DNA of 64,000 nucleotides from Cheilinus undulatus (GCF_018320785.1 NC_054886.1:36867354-36931353); one strand, 5' to 3'; shown: positions 11,790 through 23,850, numbered from the stretch's first letter. Made by a program: numbers and translations. Notes: a model not told the origin generated them from the sequence alone.

Positions 11790-14220
11790 ACCTGGCCTGG
11801 CACAACCTGGCCTAACCTGGCCTGGCCTGGCCCCTAACTGCCTAACCTGGCCTAACCTAACACCTAACTTCTTCCTAACCTAACCTAACTTCCTAACCTA
11901 ACCTAACACAACCTAACCTAACCTAGCCTAACCTAACTCTTCTTCTTTCTAACCTAACTAACCTAACCTAACTTCTTTCTTAACCTAACCTAACCTAACC
12001 TAACCTAACCTAACCTAACCTAACCTAACCTAACTCCTTTCTTCCTAGCACTAACCTAGCCTAACCTAACCTTCTTAACCTAACCCCTAACTTCTTCCTA
12101 ACCTAACCTAACCTAGCACAACCTAACCTACCTAACCCCTAACTAACCTAACCTAACCTAACCTAACCTTCTTTCTAACCTACTTCTTCCTACAACCTAG
12201 CACAGCACAACCTAACCTAACCTAACCTAACCTAACCTAACCTAACCTAACCTAACCTAACCCCTAACCTAACCTAACCTACAACACCTTTAACCTAACT
12301 AACTTCTAACCTAACTCCTAACCCCTAACCTTTTAACCTAACCTAGCCTAACCTAACCTAACTTCTTCTTCTTCTTAACCTAACCTAACCTAACTAACCC
12401 TAGCACAACCTAACCTAACCTAACCTAGCACAACCCTTCTTCTTTAACCTAACCTAACCTAACCTAACCACAACCTAACCTAACACAACCTAACTAACCT
12501 GGCTAATTCTTAACTACCTAACCTAACCTCCTGGCTCCTCCCAGCCTCCTCTTCTTCTTAACCTAGCCCCTAACTGTCTAACCTCTAACCTAGCACAACT
12601 TCTTTAACCTAACCTAACCTAACCTAACCCTAACCTAACCTAACTTCTTCTTCCCTAACCCCTAACTTCTTCCTAACCTAACCTAACCTCAACCTAACCT
12701 AATCTAACCCTAACCTAACTAACCTAACTACCTAACTCTAGCACAACCTAACACACCTGGCCTACTTCTTCAACCTAACCTAACTTCTGCCTAACCTAAC
12801 CTCTGGCTAACAACCTAGCCTAACCCAACTACCTAACCTAACTCACAACCTGGCCTAACAACCTAACCTAACCACAACTTAACTAGCTGCCTGCCTAACC
12901 TAACTCTTCTTTCTTCTTCTTCTTCTTCTTCTTCTAACCCTAACCTAACCTAACCTTCTTCTTTCTAACTAACTACACACCTCTTAACCTAACCTACACC
13001 ACACCTAACCTACCTAACCCCTCACCCACCTCCTCTACTCACAACCTACCTCTTCCCTAACCACCTAACCTAACCTAACCTAACCTAACCTAACCTCTAA
13101 CCTAACCTGCTAACCTAACCTTCCTCCTAACCTAACACCACCTAACCTTTCCTAACCTAACCTACTTCTTTTCTCCTAACCCCCTAGCTACACTACTTCT
13201 TCTTCTTCTTTTCTACCTTTCCTAACCTCTTAACCTTCTTCTTCTCACCCTAACCTACACTAACCCCTTCTTCTCTCCTACCTTCTTCTCTTAACACCAC
13301 TGCTCCTAACTCTTCTTCTTTCCCCTACTAACCTAACCCCTACTAAACTTCCTCTAACCCCCCACCTAACCTAACCCCCTCCACTCTAACCTAACCTAAC
13401 CTAACCTAACCCCCCCAACCTAACCCCCACCTACAACCTAACCTACACAACTGCCCTAACCCCTAACCTAACCTACAACCTAACCTGCTTAACCTCTCCT
13501 GGCCTCACACCTCCTCAACCTAACTCCTAACCTCTCCACCTAACTCTTCTTTAACCCCCACAACCTAACAGACCTAACCTACACCTCACCACCTAACCTA
13601 ACCTCCCTAACCTAACACTTTTCTACTCCTTTAACCTCCTAACCTGCTAACCTAACCTAACCCACTAACCTAACCAGCCTAACCTAACAACCTTCTTAAC
13701 CTAACTGCCTAGCCTAACCTAACCTACCTAACTCTTCACTAACTCTTCTTTAACCTAACCTCCTAACCTCTACACACTCCTAACCTAAGCCACCTGGCCT
13801 AACCTAACCTCCTCCTAACCTAACAACCTAACCTAACTAACCTAACCCCACTTCTTTCTTCTAACCTAACCCTAACCTAACCTAACCTTCCTAACCTAAC
13901 CCACAACCTAACCTAACTAACCTAACCTAACCCTAACCTACTAACCTAAACCTTTCTTAACCCTAACTAACCTAACCTAACTTCTAACCTAACCTTCTAA
14001 CCTAACCTAACCCTAACCTCTTTAACCTAACCTAACCTAGCCAACCTAACCTAACCTAACCTTTCTAACTTACAACTTCTTCTTAACCTAAACGGTGGTT
14101 TCATCCTGTATCCTAACCTAACCTAACCTAACCTAACCTAACCTAACCTAACTTCTTCTTCTTAACCTAACCTAACCTAACCCCTAACCTAACCTAACTT
14201 CTTCTTTAACCTAACCTAAT
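11790..14220. repeat. Corrupted telomeric repeat (CCTAA, CTTCTT, CCTGG words)
   Basis: About 2.4 kb dominated by CCTAACCTAACC, with runs of CTTCTT and, near the left edge, CCTGGCCTGG. Correct CCCTAA hexamers are few. The C-rich strand is on +, so a telomere would point left. The same array further right (16317 onward) is clean CCCTAA. The mix of words matches published nanopore basecalling errors of the C-rich telomere strand, so I read this as unpolished telomere rather than a real 5-bp repeat. Confidence 0.8.
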
Positions 14221-16316
14221 CTTAATGGCTGGCTAATTAGCCTAATTAGCTGGCTAATTAGCTTAATTAACTGGCTAATTAAAACACATGGAATCTGTCT
14301 CTCACTTGCTTGTTGTTAATTAGCTGGCTAATTAAAACACTTGGGCATTGTTCCGCTTGCTTTTTCTTAATTAGCCAGCTAATTAAAACACTTAGGAAAA
14401 TTTCAACAAGTCCGATCCCCTAACAAAACTTTTCAAAAAACTTACTTCAAAGTAGGGTCCAATCCACTCCAAATGCTCTGAAACGTGCTCCTAAACATCT
14501 TCTGCAGGTACCTTTTTGCCTCAAACACTTTGGCATTTTTTTCACAATCCCACACATTCGGTCCTAATGGGACGCCTCTTTAGGCCCGGAACTCTGCTTC
14601 CCTGTGTCCTACCGTCACAATACGCAAATCTACGAGCTCGCAGCCTGCTCCATTCGGGGCAAAAACCCCCAAGTCGCTGGGACCTGTCGTTGCAGAGATA
14701 AAGACTTTGCAACATGCTAATAACGCTTACCTTTCCACCTCTACTAGTCTGGCTCTCATTGGACTTTTCGCACCATCCTTGACTACGATGCGTCTTGGAG
14801 GCTCCTCTATGTCAATCCCTTGGTCCCGTCTCAATACGCCCTTCCGATGTCTAAGTAGCTTTCCACAGGGTCTACAGATACCAGACTTTACACACATCGT
14901 CTCCACCCAAAAGTCTACAGAAATGGCAACTTTCCACTCATTTGCTCTAGATTTGGACAAACTGCAGCCAAATCAAAATTCGGAAAAGCCCTTTTTAAAG
15001 GCCCGCCCCTCGGAGACTACTGGTCCCATCCGTACCGGACTGATGCCTATCTGCTCGTCTCCTGCTCCCCTACCGCATATCCCGAGCTCACGTTCCTAGC
15101 TCTTGTACAAACAGTTTTGCTCCGCACCCACCAGCCAAAACAAATCCTCTTAGCTTCTATGACCCTACCCCCATTTGTCAGCTGCATTTTGGATAAACCT
15201 AACTTTGCTTCTAAAAGAGATAGACACTTACTTTTTCACATCCTTCATCAGAGGCCCCAGGCCATCTACTGTCTGAATTCTGGGGCCTCTACACTCAAAG
15301 GGGCCAAATGGGGACAAAAAGACACTTTCGCTTTCAAACTCCATCCCTTTTTGGGAATCATTTCAAAGTGCTTGGGCCTACAGTGCTCAAATTCCGATAT
15401 GTTCGTCCTGGAATCATGTACAATCGTGCTACAGTTTTTCACCTCCTACCACCTTGCTAACTCCAAAAGGTCACGCAGAAGACGCCTAAAATGCATGCCT
15501 AAATGCACAACTTTTCATAGGAAGGTCCCACAAACTCAATCTTGGTACCATTGGAAATCTCCTGGCCACAAATGGGGGGGTAGACACCAATGCCCTCTTC
15601 ATGCCCCGCTCCCATCCAAAGTTAGCCCAATTTCAACTCCCCATTCATTTCAGATGGGGAATTTAAAAAGTCCACAACTTTTCACAGGAACATCCTACAG
15701 ACTCAATCTTGGTACCATTGGAAAGCCAGTGCCCATATTTGGGGGGGTAGACACCAATGCCCTCTTCATGCCCCGCTCCTATCAAAAGTTACGGCCAATT
15801 TCAATTCCCCATTCATTTCAGATGGGGAATTTAAAAAGTCCATAACTTTTCATAGGAACGCTTTACAGACTTGAGCTTGGTACCATTGGAAAGCCAGTGC
15901 CCATATTTGGGGGGGTAGACACCAATGCCCTCTTCATGCCCCGCCCCTATCAAAAGTTAGGACCAATTTCAAGTCCCCATTTTTTTCAGATGGGGAATTT
16001 AAAAAGTCCATAACTTTTCATAGGAACGCTTTACAGACTTGAGCTTGGTACCAGTGGAAAGCCAGTGCCCATATTTGGGGGGGTAGACACCAATGCCCTC
16101 TTGATGCCCCGCTCCTATCAAAAGTTATTCAACAAAAACTTTGGCAGAAATTCTCTTTCCAGCACTTCCGGAGGTCACAGGTCAACAAGAGTGCTACTGT
16201 TGGAAAGGCCGTACCCCTTAATGTGTGGGTAGAGCCTAATGCCCTCTTGATGCCCCGCTCTGTTGGAGGTTACGGCCCAAAATAAACTTGCCCGAAGTGG
16301 TTTTCATCCTGTATCC
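14221..16316. repeat. Subtelomeric 2.1-kb unit, copy 1
   Basis: It starts with TAATTAGCTGGCTAATTA-type dyads, continues through about 1.2 kb of unique-looking sequence, then four tandem subrepeats of about 168 bp (markers GGTAGACACCAATGCCC at 15579, 15746, 15914 and 16082), and ends GTGGTTTTCATCCTGTATCC against CCCTAA repeats. Open frames of 60-243 codons recur in every copy, but they match no domain I know and overlap on both strands. I treat the unit as noncoding satellite-like DNA. Confidence 0.93.
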
Positions 16317-16460
16317 TAACCCTAACCCTAACCTAACCTAACCTAACCTAACCCCTAACCCTAACCTAACCTAACCTAACCCCTAACTAACCTAACCTAA
16401 CCTAACCCTACCCCTAACCCTAACCCTAACCCTAACCCCTTACCCTAACCCTAACCCTAA
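16317..16460. repeat. Interstitial telomeric array (CCCTAA)n
   Basis: About 145 bp of CCCTAA with some CCTAA and CCCCTAA variants, lying between subtelomeric units 1 and 2. Confidence 0.95.
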
Positions 16461-18566
16461 TTAGCTTAATTAGCTGGCTAATTAGCCTAATTAGCTGGCT
16501 AATTAGCCTAATTAGCTGGCTAATTAAAACACATGGAATCTGTCTCTCACTTGCTTGTTGTTAATTAGCTGGCTAATTAAAACACTTGGGCATTGTTCCG
16601 CTTGCTTTTTCTTAATTAGCCAGCTAATTAAAACACTTAGGAAAATTTCAACAAGTCCGATCCCCTAACAAAACTTTTCAAAAAACTTACTTCAAAGTAG
16701 GGTCCAATCCACTCCAAATGCTCTGAAACGTGCTCCTAAACATCTTCTGCAGGTACCTTTTTGCCTCAAACACTTTGGCATTTTTTTCACAATCCCACAC
16801 ATTCGGTCCTAATGGGACGCCTCTTTAGGCCCGGAACTCTGCTTCCCTGTGTCCTACCGTCACAATACGCATATCTACGGAAAGCTCGCAGCCTGCTCCA
16901 TTCGGGGCAAAAACCCCCAAGTCGCTGGGACCTGTCGTTGCAGAGATAAAGACTTTGCAACATGCTAATAACGCTTACCTTTCCACCTCTACTAGTCTGG
17001 CTCTCATTGGACTTTTCGCACCATCCTTGACTACGATGCGTCTTGGAGGCTCCTCTATGTCAATCCCTTGGTCCCGTCTCAATACGCCCTTCCGATGTCT
17101 AAGTAGCTTTCCACAGGGTCTACAGATACCAGACTTTACACACATCGTCTCCACCCAAAAGTCTACAGAAATGGCAACTTTCCACTCATTTGCTCTAGAT
17201 TTGGACAAACTGCAGCCAAATCAAAATTCGGAAAAGCCCTTTTTAAAGGCCCGCCCCTCGGAGACTACTGGTCCCATCCGTACCGGACTGATGCCTATCT
17301 GCTCGTCTCCTGCTCCCCTACCGCATATCCCGAGCTCACGTTCCTAGCTCTTGTACAAACAGTTTTGCTCCGCACCCACCAGCCAAAACAAATCCTCTTA
17401 GCTTCTATGACCCTACCCCCATTTGTCAGCTGCATTTTGGATAAACCTAACTTTGCTTCTAAAAGAGATAGACACTTACTTTTTTCACATCCTTCATCAG
17501 AGGCCCCAGGCCATCTACTGTCTGAATTCTGGGGCCTCTACACTCAAAGGGGGCCAAATGGGGACAAAAAAGACACTCGCTTTCAAACTCCATCCCTTTT
17601 TTGGGAATCATTTCAAAGTGCTTGGGCCTACAGTGCTCAAATTCCGATATGTTCGTCCTGGAATCATGTACAATCGTGCTACAGTTTTTCACACTCCTAC
17701 CACCTTGCTAACTCCAAAAGGTCACGCAGAAGACGCCTAAAATGCATGCCTAAATGCACAACTTTTCATAGGAAGGTCCCACAAACTCAATCTTGGTACC
17801 ATTGGAAATCTCCTGGCCACAAATGGGGGGGTAGACACCAATGCCCTCTTCATGCCCCGCTCCCATCCAAAGTTAGCCCAATTTCAACTCCCCATTCATT
17901 TCAGATGGGGAATTTAAAAAGTCCACAACTTTTCACAGGAACATCCTACAGACTCAATCTTGGTACCATTGGAAAGCCAGTGCCCATATTTGGGGGGGTA
18001 GACACCAATGCCCTCTTCATGCCCCGCTCCTATCAAAAGTTACGGCCAATTTCAATTCCCCATTCATTTCAGATGGGGAATTTAAAAAGTCCATAACTTT
18101 TCATAGGAACGCTTTACAGACTTGAGCTTGGTACCATTGGAAAGCCAGTGCCCATATTTGGGGGGGTAGACACCAATGCCCTCTTGATGCCCCGCCCCTA
18201 TCAAAAGTTAGGACCAATTTCAAGTCCCCATTTTTTTCAGATGGGGAATTTAAAAAGTCCATAACTTTTCATAGGAACGCTTTACAGACTTGAGCTTGGT
18301 ACCAGTGGAAAGCCAGTGCCCATATTTGGGGGGGTAGACACCAATGCCCTCTTGATGCCCCGCTCCTATCAAAAGTTATTCAACAAAAACTTTGGCAGAA
18401 ATTCTCTTTCCAGCACTTCCGGAGGTCACAGGTCAACAAGAGTGCTACTGTTGGAAAGGCCGTACCCCTTAATGTGTGGGTAGAGCCTAATGCCCTCTTG
18501 ATGCCCCGCTCTGTTGGAGGGTTACGGCCCAAAATAAACTTGCCCCAGGTGGTTTTCATCCTGTAT
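16461..18566. repeat. Subtelomeric 2.1-kb unit, copy 2
   Basis: Nearly identical to copy 1 with a few point changes and small indels, for example AGC to GGAAAGC after the word ATCTACG near 16880. It has the same TAATTAGC head, four 168-bp subrepeats and GTGGTTTTCATCCTGTATCC end. Confidence 0.93.
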
Positions 18567-18679
18567 CCTAACCCTAACCCTAACCCTAACCCTAACCCTA
18601 ACCCTAACCCTAACCCTAACCCTAACCCTAACCCTAACCCTAACCCTAACCCTAACCCTAACCCTAACCCTAACCCTAA
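18567..18679. repeat. Interstitial telomeric array, near-perfect (CCCTAA)n
   Basis: About 19 near-perfect hexamers between units 2 and 3. The Pro-Asn frame across it is a translation of the hexamer. Confidence 0.97.
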
Positions 18680-20610
18680 TTAGCTTAATTAGCTGGCTAA
18701 TTAGCCTAATTAGCTGGCTAATTAGCTTAATTAGCTGGCTAATTAAAACACATGGAATCTGTCTCTCACTTGCTTGTTGTTAATTAGCTGGCTAATTAAA
18801 ACACTTGGGCATTGTTCCGCTTGCTTTTTCTTAATTAGCCAGCTAATTAAAACACTTAGGAAAATTTCAACAAGTCCGATCCCCTAACAAAACTTTTCAA
18901 AAAACTTACTTCAAAGTAGGGTCCAATCCACTCCAAATGCTCTGAAACGTGCTCCTAAACATCTTCTGCAGGTACCTTTTTGCCTCAAACACTTTGGCAT
19001 TTTTTTCACAATCCCACACATTCGGTCCTAATGGGACGCCTCTTTAGGCCCGGAACTCTGCTTCCCTGTGTCCTACCGTCACAATACGCATATCTACGGA
19101 AAGCTCGCAGCCTGCTCCATTCGGGGCAAAAACCCCCAAGTCGCTGGGACCTGTCGTTGCAGAGATAAAGACTTTGCAACATGCTAATAACGCTTACCTT
19201 TCCACCTCTACTAGTCTGGCTCTCATTGGACTTTTCGCACCATCCTCGACTACGATGCGTCTTGGAGGCTCCTCTATGTCAATCCCTTGGTCCCGTCTCA
19301 ATACGCCCTTCCGATGTCTAAGTAGCTTTCCACAGGGTCTACAGATACCAGACTTTACACACATCGTCTCCACCCAAAAGTCTACAGAAATGGCAACTTT
19401 CCACTCATTTGCTCTAGATTTGGACAAACTGCAGCCAAATCAAAATTCGGAAAAGCCCTTTTTAAAGGCCCGCCCCTCGGAGACTACTGGTCCCATCCGT
19501 ACCGGACTGGTGCCTATCTGCTCGTCTCGTGCTCCCCTACCGCATATCCCGAGCTCATGTTCCTAGCACTAGTAGAAACAGTTTTGCTCCGCACCCACCA
19601 GCCAAAACAAATCCTCTTAGCTTCTATGACCCTACCCCCATTTGTCAGCTGCATTTTGGATAAACCTAACTTTGCTTCTAAAAGAGATAGACACTTACTT
19701 TTTTCACATCCTTCATCAGAGGCCCCAGGCCATCTACTGTCTGAATTCTGGGGCCTCTACACTCAAAGGGGGACAAATGGGGACAAAAAAGACACTCGCT
19801 TTCAAACTCCATCCCTTTTTTTGGAATCATTTCAAAGTGCTTGGGCCTACAGTGCTCAAATTCCGATATGTTCGTCCTGGAATCATGTACAATCGTGCTA
19901 CAGTTTTTCACACTCCTACCGCCTTGCTAACTCCAAAAGGTCACGCAGAAGACGCCTAAAATGCATGCCTAAATGCACAACTTTTCATAGGAAGGTCCCA
20001 CAAACTCAATCTTGGTACCATTGGAAATCTCCTGGCCACAAATGGGGGGGTAGACACCAATGCCCTCTTCATGCCCCGCTCCCATCCAAAGTTAGCCCAA
20101 TTTCAACTCCCCATTCATTTCAGATGGGGAATTTAAAAAGTCCATAACTTTTCATAGGAACGCTTTACAGACTTGAGCTTGGTACCATTGGAAAGCCAGT
20201 GCCCATATTTGGGGGGGTAGACACCAATGCCCTCTTGATGCCCCGCTCCTATCAAAAGTTAGGACCAATTTCAGGTCCCCATTCATTTCAGATGGGGAAT
20301 TTAAAAAGTCCATAACTTTTCATAGGAACGCTTTACAGACTTGAGCTTGGTACCAGTGGAAAGCCAGTGCCCATATTTGGGGGGGTAGACACCAATGCCC
20401 TCTTGATGCCCCGCTCCTATCAAAAGTTATTCAACAAAAACTTTGGCAGAAATTCTCTTTCCAGCACTTCCGGAGGTCACAGGTCAACAAGAGTGCTACT
20501 GTTGGAAAGGCCGTACCCCTTAATGTGTGGGTAGAGCCTAATGCCCTCTTGATGCCCCGCTCTGTTGGAGGGTTACGGCCCAAAATAAACTTGCCCCAGG
20601 TGGTTTTCAT
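18680..20610. repeat. Subtelomeric 2.1-kb unit, copy 3 (one subrepeat shorter)
   Basis: Same architecture but with three 168-bp subrepeats instead of four: after the first, the sequence passes directly to the version with CATAACTTTTCATAGGAACG. It also lacks the terminal CCTGTATCC and goes from GTGGTTTTCAT straight into TAACCC. Confidence 0.93.
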
Positions 20611-20766
20611 TAACCCTAACCCTAACCCTAACCCTAACCCCTAACCCTAACCCCTAACCCTAACCCTAACCCTAACCCTAACCCTAACCCCTAACCCTAA
20701 CCCTAACCCTAACCCTAACCCTAACCCTAACCCTAACCCTAACCCTAACCCTAACCCTAACCCTAA
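20611..20766. repeat. Interstitial telomeric array (CCCTAA)n
   Basis: About 155 bp of CCCTAA with occasional CCCCTAA, between units 3 and 4. Confidence 0.96.
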
Positions 20767-22898
20767 TTAGCTTAATTAGCTGGCTAATTAGCCTAATTAG
20801 CTGGCTAATTAGCGTAATTAGCTGGCTAATTAAAACACATGGGAGCTGTCTCTCACTTGCTTGTTGTTAATTAGCTGGCTAATTAGCTTAATTAGCTGGC
20901 TAATTAAAACACTTGGGGATATCTCCGCCTGCTTTTTCTTAATTAGCTGGCTAATTAAAACACTTGGGCATTGTTCCGCTTGCTTTTTCTTAATTAGCCA
21001 GCTAATTAAAACACTTAGGAAAATTTCAACAAGTCCAATCCCCTAACAAAACTTTTCAAAAAACTTACTTCAAAGTAGGGTCCAATCCACTCCAAATGCT
21101 CTGAAACGTGCTCCTAAACATCTTCTGCAGGTACCTTTTTGCCTCAAACACTTTGGCATTTTTTTCACAATCCCACACATTCGGTCCTAATGGGACGCCT
21201 CTTTAGGCCCGGAACTCTGCTTCCCTGTGTCCTACCGTCACAATACGCATATCTACGGAAAGCTCGCAGCCTGCTCCATTCGGGGCAAAAACCCCCAAGT
21301 CGCTGGGACCTGTCGTTGCAGAGATAAAGACTTTGCAACATGCTAATAACGCTTACCTTTCCACCTCTACTAGTCTGGCTCTCATTGGACTTTTCGCACC
21401 ATCCTTGACTACGATGCGTCTTGGAGGCTCCTCTATGTCAATCCCTTGGTCCCGTCTCAATACGCCCTTCCGATGTCTAAGTAGCTTTCCACAGGGTCTA
21501 CAGATACCAGACTTTACACACATCGTCTCCACCCAAAAGTCTACAGAAATGGCAACTTTCCACTCATTTGCTCTAGATTTGGACAAACTGCAGCCAAATC
21601 AAAATTCGGAAAAGCCCTTTTTAAAGGCCCGCCCCTCGGAGACTACTGGTCCCATCCGTACCGGACTGATGCCTATCTGCTCGTCTCCTGCTCCCCTACC
21701 GCATATCCCGAGCTCACGTTCCTAGCTCTTGTACAAACAGTTTTGCTCCGCACCCACCAGCCAAAACAAATCCTCTTAGCTTCTATGACCCTACCCCCAT
21801 TTGTCAGCTGCATTTTGGATAAACCTAACTTTGCTTCTAAAAGAGATAGACACTTACTTTTTTCACATCCTTCATCAGAGGCCCCAGGCCATCTACTGTC
21901 TGAATTCTGGGGCCTCTACACTCAAAGGGGGACAAATGGGGACAAAAAAGACACTCGCTTTCAAACTCCATCCCTTTTTTTGGAATCATTTCAAAGTGCT
22001 TGGGCCTACAGTGCTCAAATTCCGATATGTTCGTCCTGGAATCATGTACAATCGTGCTACAGTTTTTCACACTCCTACCACCTTGCTAACTCCAAAAGGT
22101 CACGCAGAAGACGCCTAAAATGCATGCCTAAATGCACAACTTTTCATAGGAAGGTCCCACAAACTCAATCTTGGTACCATTGGAAATCTCCTGGCCACAA
22201 ATGGGGGGGTAGACACCAATGCCCTCTTCATGCCCCGCTCCCATCCAAAGTTAGCCCAATTTCAAGTCCCCATTCATTTCAGATGGGGAATTTAAAAAGT
22301 CCACAACTTTTCACAGGAACATCCTACAGACTCAATCTTGGTACCATTGGAAAGCCAGTGCCCATATTTGGGGGGGTAGACACCAATGCCCTCTTCATGC
22401 CCCGCTCCTATCAAAAGTTACGGCCAATTTCAATTCCCCATTCATTTCAGATGGGGAATTTAAAAAGTCCATAACTTTTCATAGGAACGCTTTACAGACT
22501 TGAGCTTGGTACCATTGGAAAGCCAGTGCCCATATTTGGGGGGGTAGACACCAATGCCCTCTTCAAGTCCCCATTTTTTCAGATGGGGAATTTAAAAGTC
22601 CATAACTTTTCATAGGAACGCTTTACAGACTTGAGCTTGGTACCAGTGGAAAGCCAGTGCCCATATTTGGTCAATGCCCTCTTGATGCCCCGCTCCTATC
22701 AAAAGTTATTCAACAAAAACTTTGGCACAAATTCTCTTTCCAGCACTTCCGGAGGTCACAGGTCAACAAGAGTGCTACTGTTGGAAAGGCCGTACCCCTT
22801 AATGTGTGGGTAGAGCCTAATGCCCTCTTGATGCCCCGCTCTGTTGGAGGGTTACGGCCCAAAATAAACTTGCCCCAGGTGGTTTTCATCCTGTATCC
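20767..22898. repeat. Subtelomeric 2.1-kb unit, copy 4 (longer head, altered tail)
   Basis: Its head carries extra TAATTAGCTGGCTAATTA-spaced segments (20870-20965) not found in copies 1-3. In the 168-bp subrepeat zone it has a deletion joining the words ATGCCCTCTTC and AAGTCCCC near 22565, and a shortened next subrepeat. It ends in the same CCTGTATCC. Confidence 0.92.
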
Positions 22899-23070
22899 TA
22901 ACCCCTAACCCTAACCCTAACCCTAACCCTAACCCTAACCCTAACCCCTAACCCCTAACCCTAACCCTAACCCTAACCCTAACCCTAACCCTAACCCTAA
23001 CCCTAACCCCTAACCCTAACCCTAACCCTAACCCTAACCCTAACCCCCTAACCCTAACCCTAACCCTAAC
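22899..23070. repeat. Interstitial telomeric array (CCCTAA)n
   Basis: About 170 bp of CCCTAA, a few CCCCTAA, ending at GTATAAATTC where non-telomeric DNA begins. Confidence 0.96.
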
Positions 23071-23850
23071 GTATAAATTCTAATCCTATTCTTATATTCT
23101 AATCCTAACCTTAATCTTAAACCCAAATGGGATCTGGATTAATTAAATTTATATACTTAATTATTTTAGCTTTGATAATATTTAATTATTTTTTTAAAAA
23201 ATTATGGATAGGTTATAATTTATTAGAAAGGAAAGGGTTAAAAACAAACAATTGAAAAAAATAACAGGATAAAGCAAAAACAATTTGGAACGGAAAGTGA
23301 AACTTAAATTGAAAAGTGAAACTTAACTGAGGGTATAAAAGGAGACGCACAAGAGAGAGCTCTCATTCTTGCTCAGACATTTGACGGAGTAAGCTGCTCA
23401 TACACTGCCTGAAAGCCATTTGTGATACAGTGCCCCTGCCTGAAGAAGAACTTTTCAGGTCGAAACGTCGCTTGGGCACTTATTTTCTTTTATCTAGGGA
23501 GTTTTTTAGTTTAATTAAAAATCAAAACTTTTTTATTTAGTTTATTTTACAATAAAAATATTTCATTTTTGTTTATTTAAAAAACAATTCATTTTAATTT
23601 CATTTATTTTATATTAAGAACAAAAAAACACATAAAAAACACAAAAAAATAAATACACTTACAATATAATGAGCAACGCTCAATATGAGTGGACTCAGGT
23701 CCGCCACAGGAGACAGCAGCGTCGTCCCCATGTGGAGTATGGGGCTCCATACTCCCAGTCAAGGGAGAGGAGGGTTGTGTGGCACAGGGGGATGGACAGT
23801 GCACCGGCTGCTCCACCTCCTTGGAGGCAGTTCCCCTTCCCCTCACCTAA
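23071..23850 (+). mobile_element. Telomere-flanked element with hammerhead-like motif (retroelement candidate)
   Basis: An AT-rich segment of about 780 bp lies between CCCTAA repeats on both sides. It has a TATA-like GGTATAAAAGGAG near 23333, then a motif CTGAAGA...GAAAC enclosed by a 7-bp stem (23429-23480). An open frame begins at 23669 (MSNAQYEWTQVRHRRQQRR...) and runs out into CCCTAA after about 60 codons, as if the rest of a longer protein were cut off by telomeric repeats. Penelope-like elements are known to carry hammerhead motifs and some associate with telomeres, but no reverse transcriptase is present here, so the class is an inference. Confidence 0.4.
23429..23480 (+). ncRNA. Hammerhead-ribozyme-like fold, helix III vestigial
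   Basis: AGTGCCC (23429-23435) can pair with GGGCACT (23474-23480), and GC (23438-23439) with GC (23470-23471), forming a helix I with an internal loop. Next come CTGAAGA (23440-23446), a weak helix II (23447-23461), and GAAAC (23462-23466) followed directly by GTC (23467-23469). This is the type-I hammerhead order, but there is almost no helix III between GAAA and GTC. Activity is not established; it may be a degenerate or dimer-only form, or coincidence. Confidence 0.35.

Noticed and set aside
11790-14220. Genuine insect-type TTAGG telomere
   Set aside because: Clean vertebrate CCCTAA hexamers lie next to it, and the CTTCTT/CCTGG words point to basecalling error.
18474-18683. Pro-Asn repeat protein (PNPNPN)
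   Set aside because: Translation of (CCCTAA)n.
14516-22908. Recurring frames of 60-243 codons in each 2.1-kb unit, on both strands
   Set aside because: They repeat only because the unit repeats, overlap one another, break by frame between copies (for example 15117 versus 17365), and match no domain.
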